A DNA stretch of 64,000 nucleotides from DATEDA01 sp963744255 (lineage in GTDB: Bacteria; Pseudomonadota; Gammaproteobacteria; Burkholderiales; SG8-39), in NCBI GenBank assembly GCA_963744255.1, contig CAVUSZ010000005.1:43069-107068 (forward strand). The letters run 5' to 3'. The notes beneath the pieces were generated by a model. It had not been told where the DNA came from. It made no database searches and saw nothing but the letters and a program-made list of their open reading frames with translations. The position numbers were made by a program, and so were the translations under genes. Shown here piece by piece: positions 11,159 through 20,408 of this stretch (positions are counted from its first letter, which is position 1; each line of letters opens with the position of its first letter).

Positions 11159-12514
11159 TCATTTCGCGCGCGCCGCCAGCGCACGCTCCACCAGGGTCCC
11201 GGCGAGGCCGACGTAGTTCGCCGGATCGAGCAGGCGGGCGAGGTCTGCGGCCGAGAGATGCTTTCGCACCTCCGGATCTTCGCCGAGCACGTCGCGCAGG
11301 TGCCGCTTCGCGCCGGCCGCCCGGCGGCAGGCCTCCTCGACCAGATGATGCGCGGGAAGACGCCCGATCTTGCCGCCGAGCGCCATCGTCACGGCCTCGG
11401 CGAGAATCAGGCCGCGTGTCGCCTCGAGGTTCGCGGCCATCCGCGCCGCATCGATCTCGAGTCCTTCGAGCACCTGCGTGAGCTGCGCGAGCGCGCCCGC
11501 CGCGAGCGTGCAGATCTCCGGCAGCGTGTCCCACTCCGCGTGCCAGTCGCCCAGCCCGCGCTCGTGCTCCTGGACCATCGCCGTCAGCATCACCGAGACG
11601 AGCCCGGGCACGCGGATCGCGGCGGCAAGGATCGCGGCGCAGCCGACCGGGTTGCGCTTGTGCGGCATCGTCGACGACCCGCCCTTGCCCGCTGCGGCCG
11701 GCTCGAACGCTTCCCCCACTTCGGTCTGCATCAGAAGCGAGACGTCGCGGGCGATCTTGCCCAAGGTGCCGACGAGGAGACCGACCGCGGTCGCGACCTC
11801 GGCGATGCGGTCGCGGTGGGTATGCCACGGCCCGTCAGGCAGGCCCAGCTCAAGCTCGCGCGCAAGCTCGGCAGCGACCTTGAGGCCGTCCTCCCCGAGC
11901 GCCGCAAGCGTGCCGCTCGCCCCGCCGAACTGGAGCACGAGCACGCGCGGGCGCAACTCACGAATCCGCGCGCGGTGCCGCTCGATCGCGCTCAGCGCGC
12001 CGGCGGCCTTCAGTCCGAGGGTGACCGGCGTGGCCTGCTGGAGCCACGTCCGGCCGGCGAGGACCGTGCGCTTGTGCTCGTCCGCCAGGTGCGCGAGCAC
12101 GTCACCGAGATGCGCCAGGTCGGCGTCGATCAGATCGAGCGCATCGCGCAACTGCAGGACGAGTCCGGTGTCCATCGCGTCCTGGCTCGTCGCCCCCCAG
12201 TGCACGAAGCGCGCGGCTTCCTCATCGTTCTTCGCGACGAGCGCAGTGAGCGCCTTGACCATCGGGATCGCCGTATTGCCCGCAAGCGCGACGCCGCGCG
12301 CAAGCGCCTCGATGTCGAACGCGTCCGCGCGGCATTGCGCCGCGATCGCCGGCGGCGCAGCGTCGGGGATCACGCCTGCGCGCGCCTCGGCGCGGGCGAG
12401 CGCCGCCTCGAAGTCGAGCATCCCCTGCAGGCGGCCGCGGTCGGAGAAGACCGCCCGCATCCGGTCCGTCGTGAACAGGGGGTCGAGCAGCCGTGTCGAG
12501 GTGCTCGTGTTCAC
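11159..12514 (-). CDS. pcaB: 3-carboxy-cis,cis-muconate cycloisomerase
   Basis: A 451-residue member of the fumarase/aspartase superfamily that lactonises 3-carboxy-cis,cis-muconate to 4-carboxymuconolactone. The superfamily signature loop GGSSTMPHKRNPVGCA is intact, and the N-terminal helix segment FTTDRMRAVFSDRGRLQGML matches bacterial PcaB. The start ATG lies 13 bases after pcaG. Adenylosuccinate lyase is a relative, but gene order pcaHG-pcaB-pcaD-pcaC settles the assignment. Confidence 0.93.
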   Translation of the reverse strand: MNTSTSTRLLDPLFTTDRMRAVFSDRGRLQGMLDFEAALARAEARAGVIPDAAPPAIAAQCRADAFDIEALARGVALAGNTAIPMVKALTALVAKNDEEAARFVHWGATSQDAMDTGLVLQLRDALDLIDADLAHLGDVLAHLADEHKRTVLAGRTWLQQATPVTLGLKAAGALSAIERHRARIRELRPRVLVLQFGGASGTLAALGEDGLKVAAELARELELGLPDGPWHTHRDRIAEVATAVGLLVGTLGKIARDVSLLMQTEVGEAFEPAAAGKGGSSTMPHKRNPVGCAAILAAAIRVPGLVSVMLTAMVQEHERGLGDWHAEWDTLPEICTLAAGALAQLTQVLEGLEIDAARMAANLEATRGLILAEAVTMALGGKIGRLPAHHLVEEACRRAAGAKRHLRDVLGEDPEVRKHLSAADLARLLDPANYVGLAGTLVERALAARAK

Positions 12515-12527
12515 GGCGGACCGGGGT

Positions 12528-13097
12528 TCAGAGGTCGAAAAAGACCGTCTCTTCCGCTCCCTGGAGGTTCACGTTCCACTCCAGCGCGCCCTTGCCGCCA
12601 GGGAGCTTCTTCGCGACCAGCGTCGAACGGCGTTCGGCGGGCACGAGCTCGAGGACCGGATCGTCCGCGTTGCTCGGCTCGTCGGGGAAGTAGATTCGCG
12701 ACACGAGCTGCTTGAGCTGGCCGCGCATGAACACGGTGACCGCGATGTGCGGTGCCTGCAGCGCGCCGCCGGGACCGGGTACGCGTCCGGGCCTGATCGT
12801 CTTGAAACGGAACACGCCGTTGTCGTCGGTCGCAGACCGGCCGAACCCCTTGAACCCGGCCTCGAGCGGCTTCGCCTGCTTGTCGTCGGGGTGCGCGTAC
12901 TTGCCGTGCGCGTTCGCCTGCCAGATCTCGACCAGCGCGTCGTTGACCGGCTTGCCGTTGCCGTCGAGCACGCGGCCCTGGATCGTGACCGGGTCGCCGG
13001 TGACGCCCGGGCCGACCAGGTCCTCGCGAATGAGCCAAGTCAGGCCGATGTGGAGGTACGGCCCGACGGTCTGGGAGGTGGTTGCGTAGAGACTCAT
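12528..13097 (-). CDS. pcaG: Protocatechuate 3,4-dioxygenase, alpha subunit
   Basis: A 189-residue intradiol dioxygenase subunit; the active enzyme is an alpha/beta oligomer that cleaves protocatechuate ortho to the hydroxyls. It begins TSQTVGPYLHIGL and carries LVEIWQANAHGKY and APHIAVTVFMRG, typical of PcaG, which lacks the full iron ligand set found in the beta chain. It starts 13 bases after pcaH, the normal beta-alpha order, and precedes pcaB. Confidence 0.95.
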   Translation of the reverse strand: MSLYATTSQTVGPYLHIGLTWLIREDLVGPGVTGDPVTIQGRVLDGNGKPVNDALVEIWQANAHGKYAHPDDKQAKPLEAGFKGFGRSATDDNGVFRFKTIRPGRVPGPGGALQAPHIAVTVFMRGQLKQLVSRIYFPDEPSNADDPVLELVPAERRSTLVAKKLPGGKGALEWNVNLQGAEETVFFDL

Positions 13098-13110
13098 GTC
13101 GGTTCCTCCT

Positions 13111-13827
13111 CTATTCGCCGGGGCTCGGATCGCGCGGCGTCTCGTCGCGCCCGCGCAGGACGATGTCGAACTTGTACCCCAGCGCGAACTCGGGGATCGT
13201 CGTCTCCCAGTCGAAGCTCGAGATCAGGCGTTGCCGCGCCTTCTCGTCCGGTACGCACAGGTACATCGGGTCGTACTCGAGCAGCGGGTCGCCGGGGAAG
13301 TACATCTGCGTGACGATGCGCGTCGCGAACGCGGGGCCGAACAGCGAGAAGTGGATGTGCGCCGGCCGCCAGGCGTTGTAGTGGTTGCGCCACGGATACT
13401 CGCCCGGCCGGATCGTGATGAACCGGTAGCGCCCCTCGGCATCGGTCAGCGTGCGCCCGGCACCGGAGAAGTTCGGGTCTATCGGCGCGTCATGGTGGTC
13501 GTTCCGGTGCGGATAGCGGCCGGACGAGTTCGCCTGCCACACCTCGACCAGCGTGTGCGGCACCGGCCGGCCGTTCTCGTCGAGCACCCGCCCGCTCACG
13601 ACGATCCGCTCGCCGATCGGGTCGCCCGCGTGCTGCTTGGTGAGGTCGTTGTCGGTTGGCTTCAGCTCGTCGTGCCCGAAGAGCGGCCCGGTCAGCTCCG
13701 ACAGCGTCTGGGGCAGGACGACGAGCGGTTTAGTCGGTGCCCGCTGGACGGTGGAAGCGTACCTGGGGAAGAGATATTCCGGCTGCGTACCGACATAGGA
13801 CCGCCTATAGCCCGTGGATTCGCTCAT
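13111..13827 (-). CDS. pcaH: Protocatechuate 3,4-dioxygenase, beta subunit
   Basis: A 238-residue catalytic beta subunit. The Fe(III) ligands, two tyrosines and two histidines, fall in the segments SSGRYPHRNDHHD, PGEYPWRNHYNAW and PAHIHFSLFG. The intradiol signature VSGRVLDENGRPVPHTLVEV is present. The gene starts 78 bases after pcaJ, the largest gap within the pca block, so a minor internal promoter is possible though none is obvious. It cleaves protocatechuate from PobA, VanAB and the quinate route. Confidence 0.96.
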   Translation of the reverse strand: MSESTGYRRSYVGTQPEYLFPRYASTVQRAPTKPLVVLPQTLSELTGPLFGHDELKPTDNDLTKQHAGDPIGERIVVSGRVLDENGRPVPHTLVEVWQANSSGRYPHRNDHHDAPIDPNFSGAGRTLTDAEGRYRFITIRPGEYPWRNHYNAWRPAHIHFSLFGPAFATRIVTQMYFPGDPLLEYDPMYLCVPDEKARQRLISSFDWETTIPEFALGYKFDIVLRGRDETPRDPSPGE

Positions 13828-13905
13828 TTGCTGACTCCTTGGATCTTGGGACGTAGGGTTCGTCCTGGTGTGTGCTGCCCACCGGGCCTCTGCCGTCCCG
13901 GTCGC

Positions 13906-14550
13906 CTATTTCGATGCGTGCAGGAGCGGCGCGGCGGTGCGCCGCTGCAGCTCGTCGAGGGTCAGGCCCTCTACCATCTCGACCACGCGCAGGCCCTCCG
14001 GCGTGACCTCGATCACCGCGAGGTCGGTGTAGATCCGGTTGACGCAGCCGATGCCGGTCACCGGGTACGTGCACCGCTCGACGATCTTCGCTTCGCCCGC
14101 CTTCGTCTGGTGCTCCATCATGACGAATACCTTCTTGGCGCCGATCGCGAGATCCATGGCGCCACCCACCGCCGGAATCGCGTCCGGCGCGCCGGTGTGC
14201 CAGTTCGCGAGATCGCCCTTCGCCGAGACCTGGAACGCGCCGAGCGCGCAAATATCGAGGTGGCCGCCGCGCATCATCGCGAACGAGTCGCCGTGGTGGA
14301 AGTAGGAGCCGCCGGTGAGCAGCGTCACCGCCTCCTTGCCGGCGTTGATCAGGTCCCAATCCTCGGCCCCTTTGGCCGGCGCCGGCCCCATGCCGAGGAG
14401 GCCGTTCTCGCTCTGGAGAAAGATCTCCCGGTCCTTGGGCAGGAAGTTCGCGACGCGGGTCGGCAGGCCGATGCCGAGATTGACGTAGGAACCCTCGGGG
14501 ATGTCGCGCGCCACGCGCGCGGCCATCTGGTCACGGTTGAGTCGGTTCAT
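13906..14550 (-). CDS. pcaJ: 3-oxoadipate CoA-transferase, subunit B
   Basis: A 214-residue class I CoA-transferase beta subunit that moves CoA from succinyl-CoA to 3-oxoadipate. The catalytic glutamate is E48 in the SENGLLGMGP loop, which forms the glutamyl-CoA intermediate. GGAMDLAIGAKKVFVMMEH and the TDLAVIEVTPEGL tail match the family. It follows subunit A by 16 bases. Acetoacetate CoA-transferase (ScoB/AtoA) is a close relative; the location in the pca operon supports PcaJ. Confidence 0.9.
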   Translation of the reverse strand: MNRLNRDQMAARVARDIPEGSYVNLGIGLPTRVANFLPKDREIFLQSENGLLGMGPAPAKGAEDWDLINAGKEAVTLLTGGSYFHHGDSFAMMRGGHLDICALGAFQVSAKGDLANWHTGAPDAIPAVGGAMDLAIGAKKVFVMMEHQTKAGEAKIVERCTYPVTGIGCVNRIYTDLAVIEVTPEGLRVVEMVEGLTLDELQRRTAAPLLHASK

Positions 14551-14566
14551 AGCTGGCTCCCGGGAA

Positions 14567-15250
14567 TCAGGCCGCCGCCCCGGCGGGGGCGGAGATCGGC
14601 ACCACGCGCTGCACGAAGATGCCCGGCGTCACGATCGCCTCCGGATCGAGCGCGCCGAGCGGGACGACCTCGTTCACCTGGGCGACGGTGCACTTCGCCG
14701 CACGCGCCATGATCGGCCCGAAGTTCCGCGCCGTCTTGCGATACACGAGGTTGCCCCACCGATCGCCCTTGTGCGCCTTGATGAGGGCGAAGTCGGCGCG
14801 GATGGGATACTCGAGCACGTAGTTGCGGCCGTCGATCGTCCGCGTCTCCTTGCCCTCGGCGAGCAGGGTGCCGTAGCCGGTCGGGGTAAAGATCGCCCCG
14901 AGACCCGCGCCCGCCGCCTCGATCCGGCACGCGAGATTGCCCTGCGGCACCAGCTCGAGCTCGATCTCGCCCGCCCGATAGAGGGCGTCGAACACGTAGG
15001 AGTCGGCCTGGCGCGGAAACGAGCAGATGATCTTTCTCACCCGCTTCGTCTTCAGCAGCGCGGCCAGGCCGATGTCGCCGTTGCCGGCGTTGTTGTTGAC
15101 GACCGTGAGGTCGCGCGCATCCTGCGCGATCAGCGCGTCGATCAGCTCGGACGGCATCCCCGCCGTCCCGAACCCCCCGATCATGATGGTCGCGCCGTCG
15201 CCGATGTCGGCGACCGCCTGTTCGATCGAGTTCGCGATCTTGTCGATCAT
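14567..15250 (-). CDS. pcaI: 3-oxoadipate CoA-transferase, subunit A
   Basis: A 227-residue CoA-transferase alpha subunit with the GGFGTAGMPSELIDAL motif and the CoA-binding region around NNNAGNGDIGLAALL. It partners with PcaJ. It is the first gene of the compact pca block: 114 bases without a gene separate it from the next upstream gene, so a promoter may lie there (an AT-richer stretch with TAATCGATGTTACA is visible). The thiolase that should follow (pcaF) was not found in this window. Confidence 0.9.
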   Translation of the reverse strand: MIDKIANSIEQAVADIGDGATIMIGGFGTAGMPSELIDALIAQDARDLTVVNNNAGNGDIGLAALLKTKRVRKIICSFPRQADSYVFDALYRAGEIELELVPQGNLACRIEAAGAGLGAIFTPTGYGTLLAEGKETRTIDGRNYVLEYPIRADFALIKAHKGDRWGNLVYRKTARNFGPIMARAAKCTVAQVNEVVPLGALDPEAIVTPGIFVQRVVPISAPAGAAA

Positions 15251-15364
15251 GTCTTCCTCCGCGAGCGAGGTTGCGGTTCGTCATCCGGCGGGCGGCGAGC
15301 CGCGCGGACCTCGCAGTTCATTAATCGATGTTACACCGACTCCCTGCCGTTTTCCCCACCGGCG

Positions 15365-15928
15365 TCAGTGCCCCGCGCCTACCGGCGCGTGCAGGGTGTC
15401 CTTCTCGATCGGCACCCGCAGCGCGTTCAGGACGCGCGGGACCATGGCGTAGAAGCTCGCCGTGAGCACCAGCTCGACGATCTCGCTCGACTTGAACTGC
15501 TTCTTCAGTGCCCGGTACATGGCGTCCGAGACGTCTCCCGCCATGATCGCTTCGGTCAGCGCGAGCACCGTGCGCTCCTTGACGGAGAAGCGCGGCGAGT
15601 CGCGCCACATCATCAGGTCCTCGATCTGCTCGGCCGGCACGCCCTGCTGGCGCGCCCAGCGCCGGTGCTGGTGCCACTCGTAGGCCGAGCCCGCGAGCTG
15701 CGCGCCGCGCAGGATCATCAGCTCGCGGAGCGTGCGGGCCGTCGTGCAATCGCGGCGCAGCGTGTAGGCGAACTCGATCCACGCCGACAGGAGCGTGGAG
15801 TGGTGGCCGAGCACCCGGTACAGGTTGAGAAACTCGCCGTTCAGCTCGCGGATCCGCTTCTTGTTCCGCGCATCGATCTCCTTGAGCGGGAGACGGCTCT
15901 TCGATTTGTTCGAGTTGAGTTGCATCAT
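15365..15928 (-). CDS. Carboxymuconolactone decarboxylase-family protein
   Basis: A 187-residue protein with a CMD/AhpD-like helical domain. The core motif ARTLRELMILRGAQLAGSAY followed by EWHQHRRWA is the E-W-x-x-H variant, without the CxxC of AhpD peroxidases, so redox activity is not expected. Such proteins are common near aromatic and CoA-ester pathways but their reactions are mostly unknown. It lies 18 bases after phaC and before the pca block. It is not the pathway PcaC, which is present separately. Confidence 0.8.
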   Translation of the reverse strand: MMQLNSNKSKSRLPLKEIDARNKKRIRELNGEFLNLYRVLGHHSTLLSAWIEFAYTLRRDCTTARTLRELMILRGAQLAGSAYEWHQHRRWARQQGVPAEQIEDLMMWRDSPRFSVKERTVLALTEAIMAGDVSDAMYRALKKQFKSSEIVELVLTASFYAMVPRVLNALRVPIEKDTLHAPVGAGH

Positions 15929-15946
15929 TCCCCCAAAGGTTTCCGC

Positions 15947-17068
15947 CTACATTCGCGCCTTCAGCCACTTCACGATCCCCGGGGCAAGGACCTTCTGCGC
16001 CTTGCCGCCCACGAACGTCCCGATGTGTCCTCCCGGCACCGCCAGCTCGCTGTAGTCGTTCGTCCCGAACCGTCCGTCGAGGCTGCGCGAGCAGGCCGTG
16101 GGGACGATCACGTCGCCCTCCGCGTAGACGTTCAGCACGGGCATCGTGATCGCCCGCAAGTCCACCCGGCGGTCCCCGAGCATGAGCTCGTTCCTGATCA
16201 GCTTGTTCCCCTGATACAGGTCCTTGAACCACTGGCGCGCGATCTCGCCGGGATGGTCGGGCCGGTCGGCGATCCAGCGCTCCATGCGCAGGAAATTCAG
16301 GAGCTTCGCGTCGTCGTCGAGGATGTTGACGAGCTCCGTGGTGTACTTCGTCACGTTCGATACCGGGGACATCATCAGGAACGAGAAGCCCACCATGGCA
16401 CCGGGAATGCTGCCCAGCGTATCGACGAGCAGATCGACGTCGCCGGGCCCCATCGCCCGCGACCACAGGTTGACGTATCCCGACCCCCTCTCCGGATCGC
16501 CGGCATCGCCGTGGAAGTCGAGCGGCGTGACGGCCAGAAGGAGATTCTTTATCCGGTCCGGATGAAGCGCCGCGTAGCAGGTCGAGAAAACGCCGCCCTG
16601 GCAGATGCCGAGCAGGTTGATCCGCTCCACGTCGTGGCGCGCGCAGATCGCCTCGACGCACTCGTCGAGGTAGTCGTTGACGTAGTCGTCGATCGTGAGC
16701 CAGCGGTGGGCCCGCTTCGGCATGCCCCAGTCGATCATGTAGACGTCCAGGCCTTCGGCGAGAAGCCGTCGCACGAACGAGCGGTGCGCCTCGAGATCGA
16801 TCATCTGATAGCGGCCGACCAGGGCGTATACGATCAGCACCGGGGTTCGCAGCGGCTCGGCGACGACCGGGGTGTAACGGTAGAGCCGGACCATGTCCCG
16901 GGCGAGGACTTCCTCCTTGGACGCGGTCGCGATCGCCAGCTCGTCGTCCGACAGCTCGGCGAGCCGCCTCGCCCCGCGGTCGATCTTCTGCAGCATCCCG
17001 TAGAAGTCGAGCATCGCCTTGTCGGGCGGCAGATTCAGCGCCGGGCCCGGTTCAGCTTGATTGGCCAC
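15947..17068 (-). CDS. phaC: Class III poly(3-hydroxyalkanoate) synthase, PhaC subunit
   Basis: A 373-residue PHA synthase, the short class III type that needs PhaE. The lipase-like box G-I-C156-Q-G-G carries the catalytic cysteine; D319 (YAEGDVIVP) and H348 (PGGHIGTF) complete the triad, and PMIDWGMP-like context (YMIDWGMP) is typical. The gene overlaps the end of phaE by 17 bases, indicating translational coupling. It polymerises short-chain 3-hydroxyacyl-CoA at the granule surface. Its place inside an aromatic cluster suggests that carbon from ring degradation is stored as PHA. Confidence 0.93.
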   Translation of the reverse strand: MANQAEPGPALNLPPDKAMLDFYGMLQKIDRGARRLAELSDDELAIATASKEEVLARDMVRLYRYTPVVAEPLRTPVLIVYALVGRYQMIDLEAHRSFVRRLLAEGLDVYMIDWGMPKRAHRWLTIDDYVNDYLDECVEAICARHDVERINLLGICQGGVFSTCYAALHPDRIKNLLLAVTPLDFHGDAGDPERGSGYVNLWSRAMGPGDVDLLVDTLGSIPGAMVGFSFLMMSPVSNVTKYTTELVNILDDDAKLLNFLRMERWIADRPDHPGEIARQWFKDLYQGNKLIRNELMLGDRRVDLRAITMPVLNVYAEGDVIVPTACSRSLDGRFGTNDYSELAVPGGHIGTFVGGKAQKVLAPGIVKWLKARM

Positions 17069-18056
17069 GTGACCTCTCCTCGGACTTGCGGCGGGCCGGA
17101 CGGGAAGGGTTCGACAGCGTCCGCACCTCGCGCTGGAGCGCCCGGACCTGCCGCTTCAGCGTCTGGATCTCGAGATACGCGTCGTCGACCTCGCTGCGGG
17201 CGGGGACGTTGAGCAGCCCGCTGACGATCTCGACCAGCCGGTTCTGCTGCTGACGGTAACGGAGCGCGGCGCGGAGATACTCGGCCGTCGCATCCAGCCC
17301 GGGTTTCGATTGCATCGCTTCGTGCAGCGTCTTCTCCGCGACGCCGGCCCACAACCGGACCAGGTCGACGAGCGATTCCACGCGTTCGCCGCTCGCGCGC
17401 ATCTCGCCGAGCCGCTTGCCGACCCCCTCGATCACCTTGCTCCAGCCCGAAGTGACGACGCTGAAGTAGTCGAGCTGCGCCTTGCGCCGCTGCGCGTCCG
17501 CGGCGATGAGCTCGCGCCATGCGTCGCGCAGCGCCCTGGACGGGCCCAGCCCGAAGGCGTCTGCGACCGCACTGAACGTGCGATCCAACCCATCCAGCAG
17601 CGGGTATCCGGTCCCCCCGTCCATCACGGGCAAGAGGCCGCCTAACGCGAGCGGCGTGCGCTGGCCGGTCCACGACTGCGCCAGCTGGCCGATTGCACGG
17701 GTGCCGTTCTCCAGGAATTGCTTCTGTGCGGCGACCCCGCTCTCGAAGAAGGTCTTCAGCCGCTCGGTGTTCGCGGTCGCCAGGCTCTGCCAGTCCTGGC
17801 CCGCCGCCGTCGCCCCCAGCGCAGGCGCGAGCGCCCCGTAGTACTGGGTGAGCAGCTGGCGTGTCAGGTTCAAGGCCTCGGCGATCGGCCTGACCGGCTC
17901 GGGGATGTCCCGCGGCGTCGCGTCCACTCCGGGCTGCGCCGCCGCGAAGAGGCCGACCGGGCCCTGCAGCGACGGCGAAAACATGCGCGCCCACTGCTCC
18001 ATCATCCCGAACCAGGTCCGGTAGAGCGCGGCCGCCTGCTCGCTGGGAGGCAACAT
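17052..18056 (-). CDS. phaE: Class III PHA synthase, PhaE subunit
   Basis: A 334-residue protein, mostly helical, with the C-terminal coiled coil EVDDAYLEIQTLKRQVRALQ typical of PhaE, the regulatory partner of class III PhaC. The N-terminus AAALYRTWFGMMEQWARMF is also typical. The ATG (MLPPSEQ) lies 5 bases after the acyl-CoA synthetase stop; the reading frame continues upstream without a stop but that part is shadow of the synthetase gene. The charged tail overlaps the start of phaC. Confidence 0.88.
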   Translation of the reverse strand: MLPPSEQAAALYRTWFGMMEQWARMFSPSLQGPVGLFAAAQPGVDATPRDIPEPVRPIAEALNLTRQLLTQYYGALAPALGATAAGQDWQSLATANTERLKTFFESGVAAQKQFLENGTRAIGQLAQSWTGQRTPLALGGLLPVMDGGTGYPLLDGLDRTFSAVADAFGLGPSRALRDAWRELIAADAQRRKAQLDYFSVVTSGWSKVIEGVGKRLGEMRASGERVESLVDLVRLWAGVAEKTLHEAMQSKPGLDATAEYLRAALRYRQQQNRLVEIVSGLLNVPARSEVDDAYLEIQTLKRQVRALQREVRTLSNPSRPARRKSEERSRGQSS

Positions 18057-18061
18057 AGATC

Positions 18062-19624
18062 TCAGGCCTTCTGCTTCAGCCGGTCGCGGAGCACGTTCTT
18101 CTGCACCTTCCCCGTCGCCGTCTTCGGCAACGGGCCGAAGACCACCCGCTTCGGCGCCTTGAACCGCGCCAGCAGCCCGCGCACGTGCGCGATCAGGTCG
18201 GCATCGGTCGCCGTCGCGCCTTCCTTGAGGTCGACGAATGCGATCGGGATCTCGCCCCACTTCTCGTCCGGCGCGGCGACGACCGCCGCCTCGAGCACGG
18301 CCGGGTGCGTGGCGAGCGCCTGCTCGACCTCGACCGAGGAGATGTTCTCGCCCCCGGAGATGATGATGTCCTTGGCGCGGTCCCTGAGCTCGATGTAGCC
18401 GTCGGGATACATCACGCCGAGGTCGCCGGTCCGGAACCAGCCATCGGGGCACGCCTTCTTCGTCGCCTCTTCATCCTTGTAGTACCCGAGCATCACGTTG
18501 TTGCCGCGGATGGCGATCTCGCCCATCGTTTCGGCGTCCGCCGGCACGTCCGCGCCGCGTTCGTCCACGACGCGGATCTCCTGCGAGATCACGTTGCCGA
18601 CCCCCTGCCGGGATTTGAGCCGCGCCTGCTCGGGGATCGGCAAGCCGCGCCATTCGCTGCGCCAGTCGCAGATCACCGAGGGCCCGAAGGTTTCGGTCAG
18701 TCCGTAGAGGTGCGTGATGTCCATGCCGAGCTCGGCCAGGCGTTCGAGCAGCGCCGGCGTCGGCGGGGCGCCGCCGGTGCCGATGCGCACCGGCCGCGGC
18801 GGCTTGCCCTTGGCCGCCTCCGGATCCCAGATCGTCATCGTGAGCACGGTGGGCGCCGCGCAGAAGTGCGTCACGTCGGATTCGCGCATGTGGCGCCAGA
18901 TCAGGCCGGCCTCGAGCTTCGGCAGGCAGAGGTGGACCGCCCCCACGGCCGTGACGCCCCAGCTGAAGCACCAGCCGTTGCAATGGAACATCGGCAGCGT
19001 CCAGAGATAGACCGAGTCGCTCGCCACCTGCATGTGGAGCGCCATCGCCAGCGACTGGAGGTAGGCGCCGCGGTGGTGGTACATGACGCCCTTGGGACGC
19101 GCCGTGGTCCCGCTCGTGTAGTTGATCGCGAGCAGCGCGCGCTCGTCGGTGACCGGGCGCGAGTACGGCTCGCCGGCCGCGATCAGCGGCTCGAGCTCGT
19201 CGCGATCGCCGCCGGCGCGCACGGCGCGCAAGCCTGGCCCGATCTCCTTCGCGGCCTGCGTCGCGGTCGCGGCGAACTCCTGGTCGTAGATGAACACCGA
19301 GCAACCGGCATGCTGCAGGATGTACGCCATGTCGGCGGCGGTGACGCGGGTGTTGAGCGCCACCAGCACCGCGCCCGCGAAGGGCACGGCGTAGTGCGCG
19401 GCGAGCAGCACGTGGGAGTTGCCCGCCAGCACCGCGACCCGATCGCCCGGCTTGACGCCGAGCGATCGCAGCGCCCCGGCGAACTTGAGCGACCGCTCCA
19501 GAAACTGCGAATACGTGAACCGGAGGTCGCCGTCCACGACGCCCACCCGATCGCCGAACACGCGCGCTGCGCGGTGCAGGAACGCCGTGGGGGTCATCGG
19601 CTCGAAGCTGAACTCGGCTGCCAT
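18062..19624 (-). CDS. Acyl-CoA synthetase (AMP-binding)
   Basis: A 520-residue ANL-superfamily ligase that activates a carboxylic acid with ATP and CoA. The P-loop-like motif YTSGTTARPKGVMYHH, the A8 hinge region DLGVMYPDGYIELRDRAKD and the GGENISSVEVE motif are intact, and the catalytic lysine is in KTATGKVQKN. Closest in style to medium-chain fatty acyl-CoA ligases (AlkK-like, with MFHCNGWCFSWG). It sits between an SDR and phaEC, so it may supply acyl-CoA for PHA or activate an aromatic side chain. Substrate not determinable. Confidence 0.88.
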   Translation of the reverse strand: MAAEFSFEPMTPTAFLHRAARVFGDRVGVVDGDLRFTYSQFLERSLKFAGALRSLGVKPGDRVAVLAGNSHVLLAAHYAVPFAGAVLVALNTRVTAADMAYILQHAGCSVFIYDQEFAATATQAAKEIGPGLRAVRAGGDRDELEPLIAAGEPYSRPVTDERALLAINYTSGTTARPKGVMYHHRGAYLQSLAMALHMQVASDSVYLWTLPMFHCNGWCFSWGVTAVGAVHLCLPKLEAGLIWRHMRESDVTHFCAAPTVLTMTIWDPEAAKGKPPRPVRIGTGGAPPTPALLERLAELGMDITHLYGLTETFGPSVICDWRSEWRGLPIPEQARLKSRQGVGNVISQEIRVVDERGADVPADAETMGEIAIRGNNVMLGYYKDEEATKKACPDGWFRTGDLGVMYPDGYIELRDRAKDIIISGGENISSVEVEQALATHPAVLEAAVVAAPDEKWGEIPIAFVDLKEGATATDADLIAHVRGLLARFKAPKRVVFGPLPKTATGKVQKNVLRDRLKQKA

Positions 19625-19639
19625 GGCGCGTGCCTCCGG

Positions 19640-20401
19640 CTAGAGCGTGTTCACGACATGGCCGCCGTCGACGACGAGGGTCGAGCCGGTCATGAACTCG
19701 GACGCATCGGAGGCGAGCAGCAGGAGCGGGCCGTCGAGGTGCTCGGGCTTGCCGAGCCGCCGCTGCGGCACGCGCTTGATCAGCGTCTGGCCCGGCTCGC
19801 TCGCGAAGAACTCGCGGTTGATGTCGGTCTCGATGTAGCCGGGCGCGAGCGCGTTGACGCGGATCTTGAAGCGCGCGAGCTCGAGCGCCAGCGCCTGCGT
19901 GAGGTGGATCAGCCCCGCCTTCGACGCCGCGTAGGCCGGCACCTGGGCCGCGACCCGCAGCCCGAGAATCGAGGCGATATTGATGATCGAGCCGCCCTGC
20001 CCGTGCTCCTTCATGTGGCGCGCCACCGCCTGCGCCACCCGCCACGCGCCGGTCAGGTTCACCGCGATCACGCTGTTCCAGTCCTCCTCGGTCTGGTCCA
20101 GCACCGGTTTCGTCACCGCCACGCCGGCGTTGTTCACGAGGATGGTGATCGGACCGAGGGCATCCCGCGCCTGGGTGACCGCCCGCGCGACGCTCGCCGG
20201 ATCGGAGACGTCCAGCGCCACGACGGCCGCTTTCCCGCCTTCGTCGGCGATCAGCTTCGCGAGCTTCTCGCCTTCGGCCAGCCGGCGCCCGGCGAGCGCC
20301 ACGCTCGCGCCTGCGCGCGCGAGCGTCAGCGCGAAGTGCCGGCCCAGGTCGCCGAATGCGCCGGTGACGAAAGCCGTCTTGCCGTTCACTGACAGCGTCA
20401 T
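19640..20401 (-). CDS. Short-chain dehydrogenase/reductase
   Basis: A 253-residue classical SDR. The cofactor motif is TGAFGDLG near residue 14, NNAG is at about 90, and the catalytic tetrad is complete with S (NIASILG), Y and K in YAASKAG. An Arg after the second strand (LAGRRLAEGE) suggests NADP preference. It could be a 3-oxoacyl-CoA reductase feeding PhaC or a dehydrogenase of the quinate branch. Gaps of 8 and 15 bases to aroE and the acyl-CoA ligase show it is in the operon. Confidence 0.85.
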   Translation of the reverse strand: MTLSVNGKTAFVTGAFGDLGRHFALTLARAGASVALAGRRLAEGEKLAKLIADEGGKAAVVALDVSDPASVARAVTQARDALGPITILVNNAGVAVTKPVLDQTEEDWNSVIAVNLTGAWRVAQAVARHMKEHGQGGSIINIASILGLRVAAQVPAYAASKAGLIHLTQALALELARFKIRVNALAPGYIETDINREFFASEPGQTLIKRVPQRRLGKPEHLDGPLLLLASDASEFMTGSTLVVDGGHVVNTL

Positions 20402-20408
20402 GGCCGGA

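Noticed and set aside
15251..15364. An IclR-type operator before pcaI
   Set aside because: The AT-rich stretch there has no GTGCG or CGCCCAC half-sites like the three sites near 28-29 kb.
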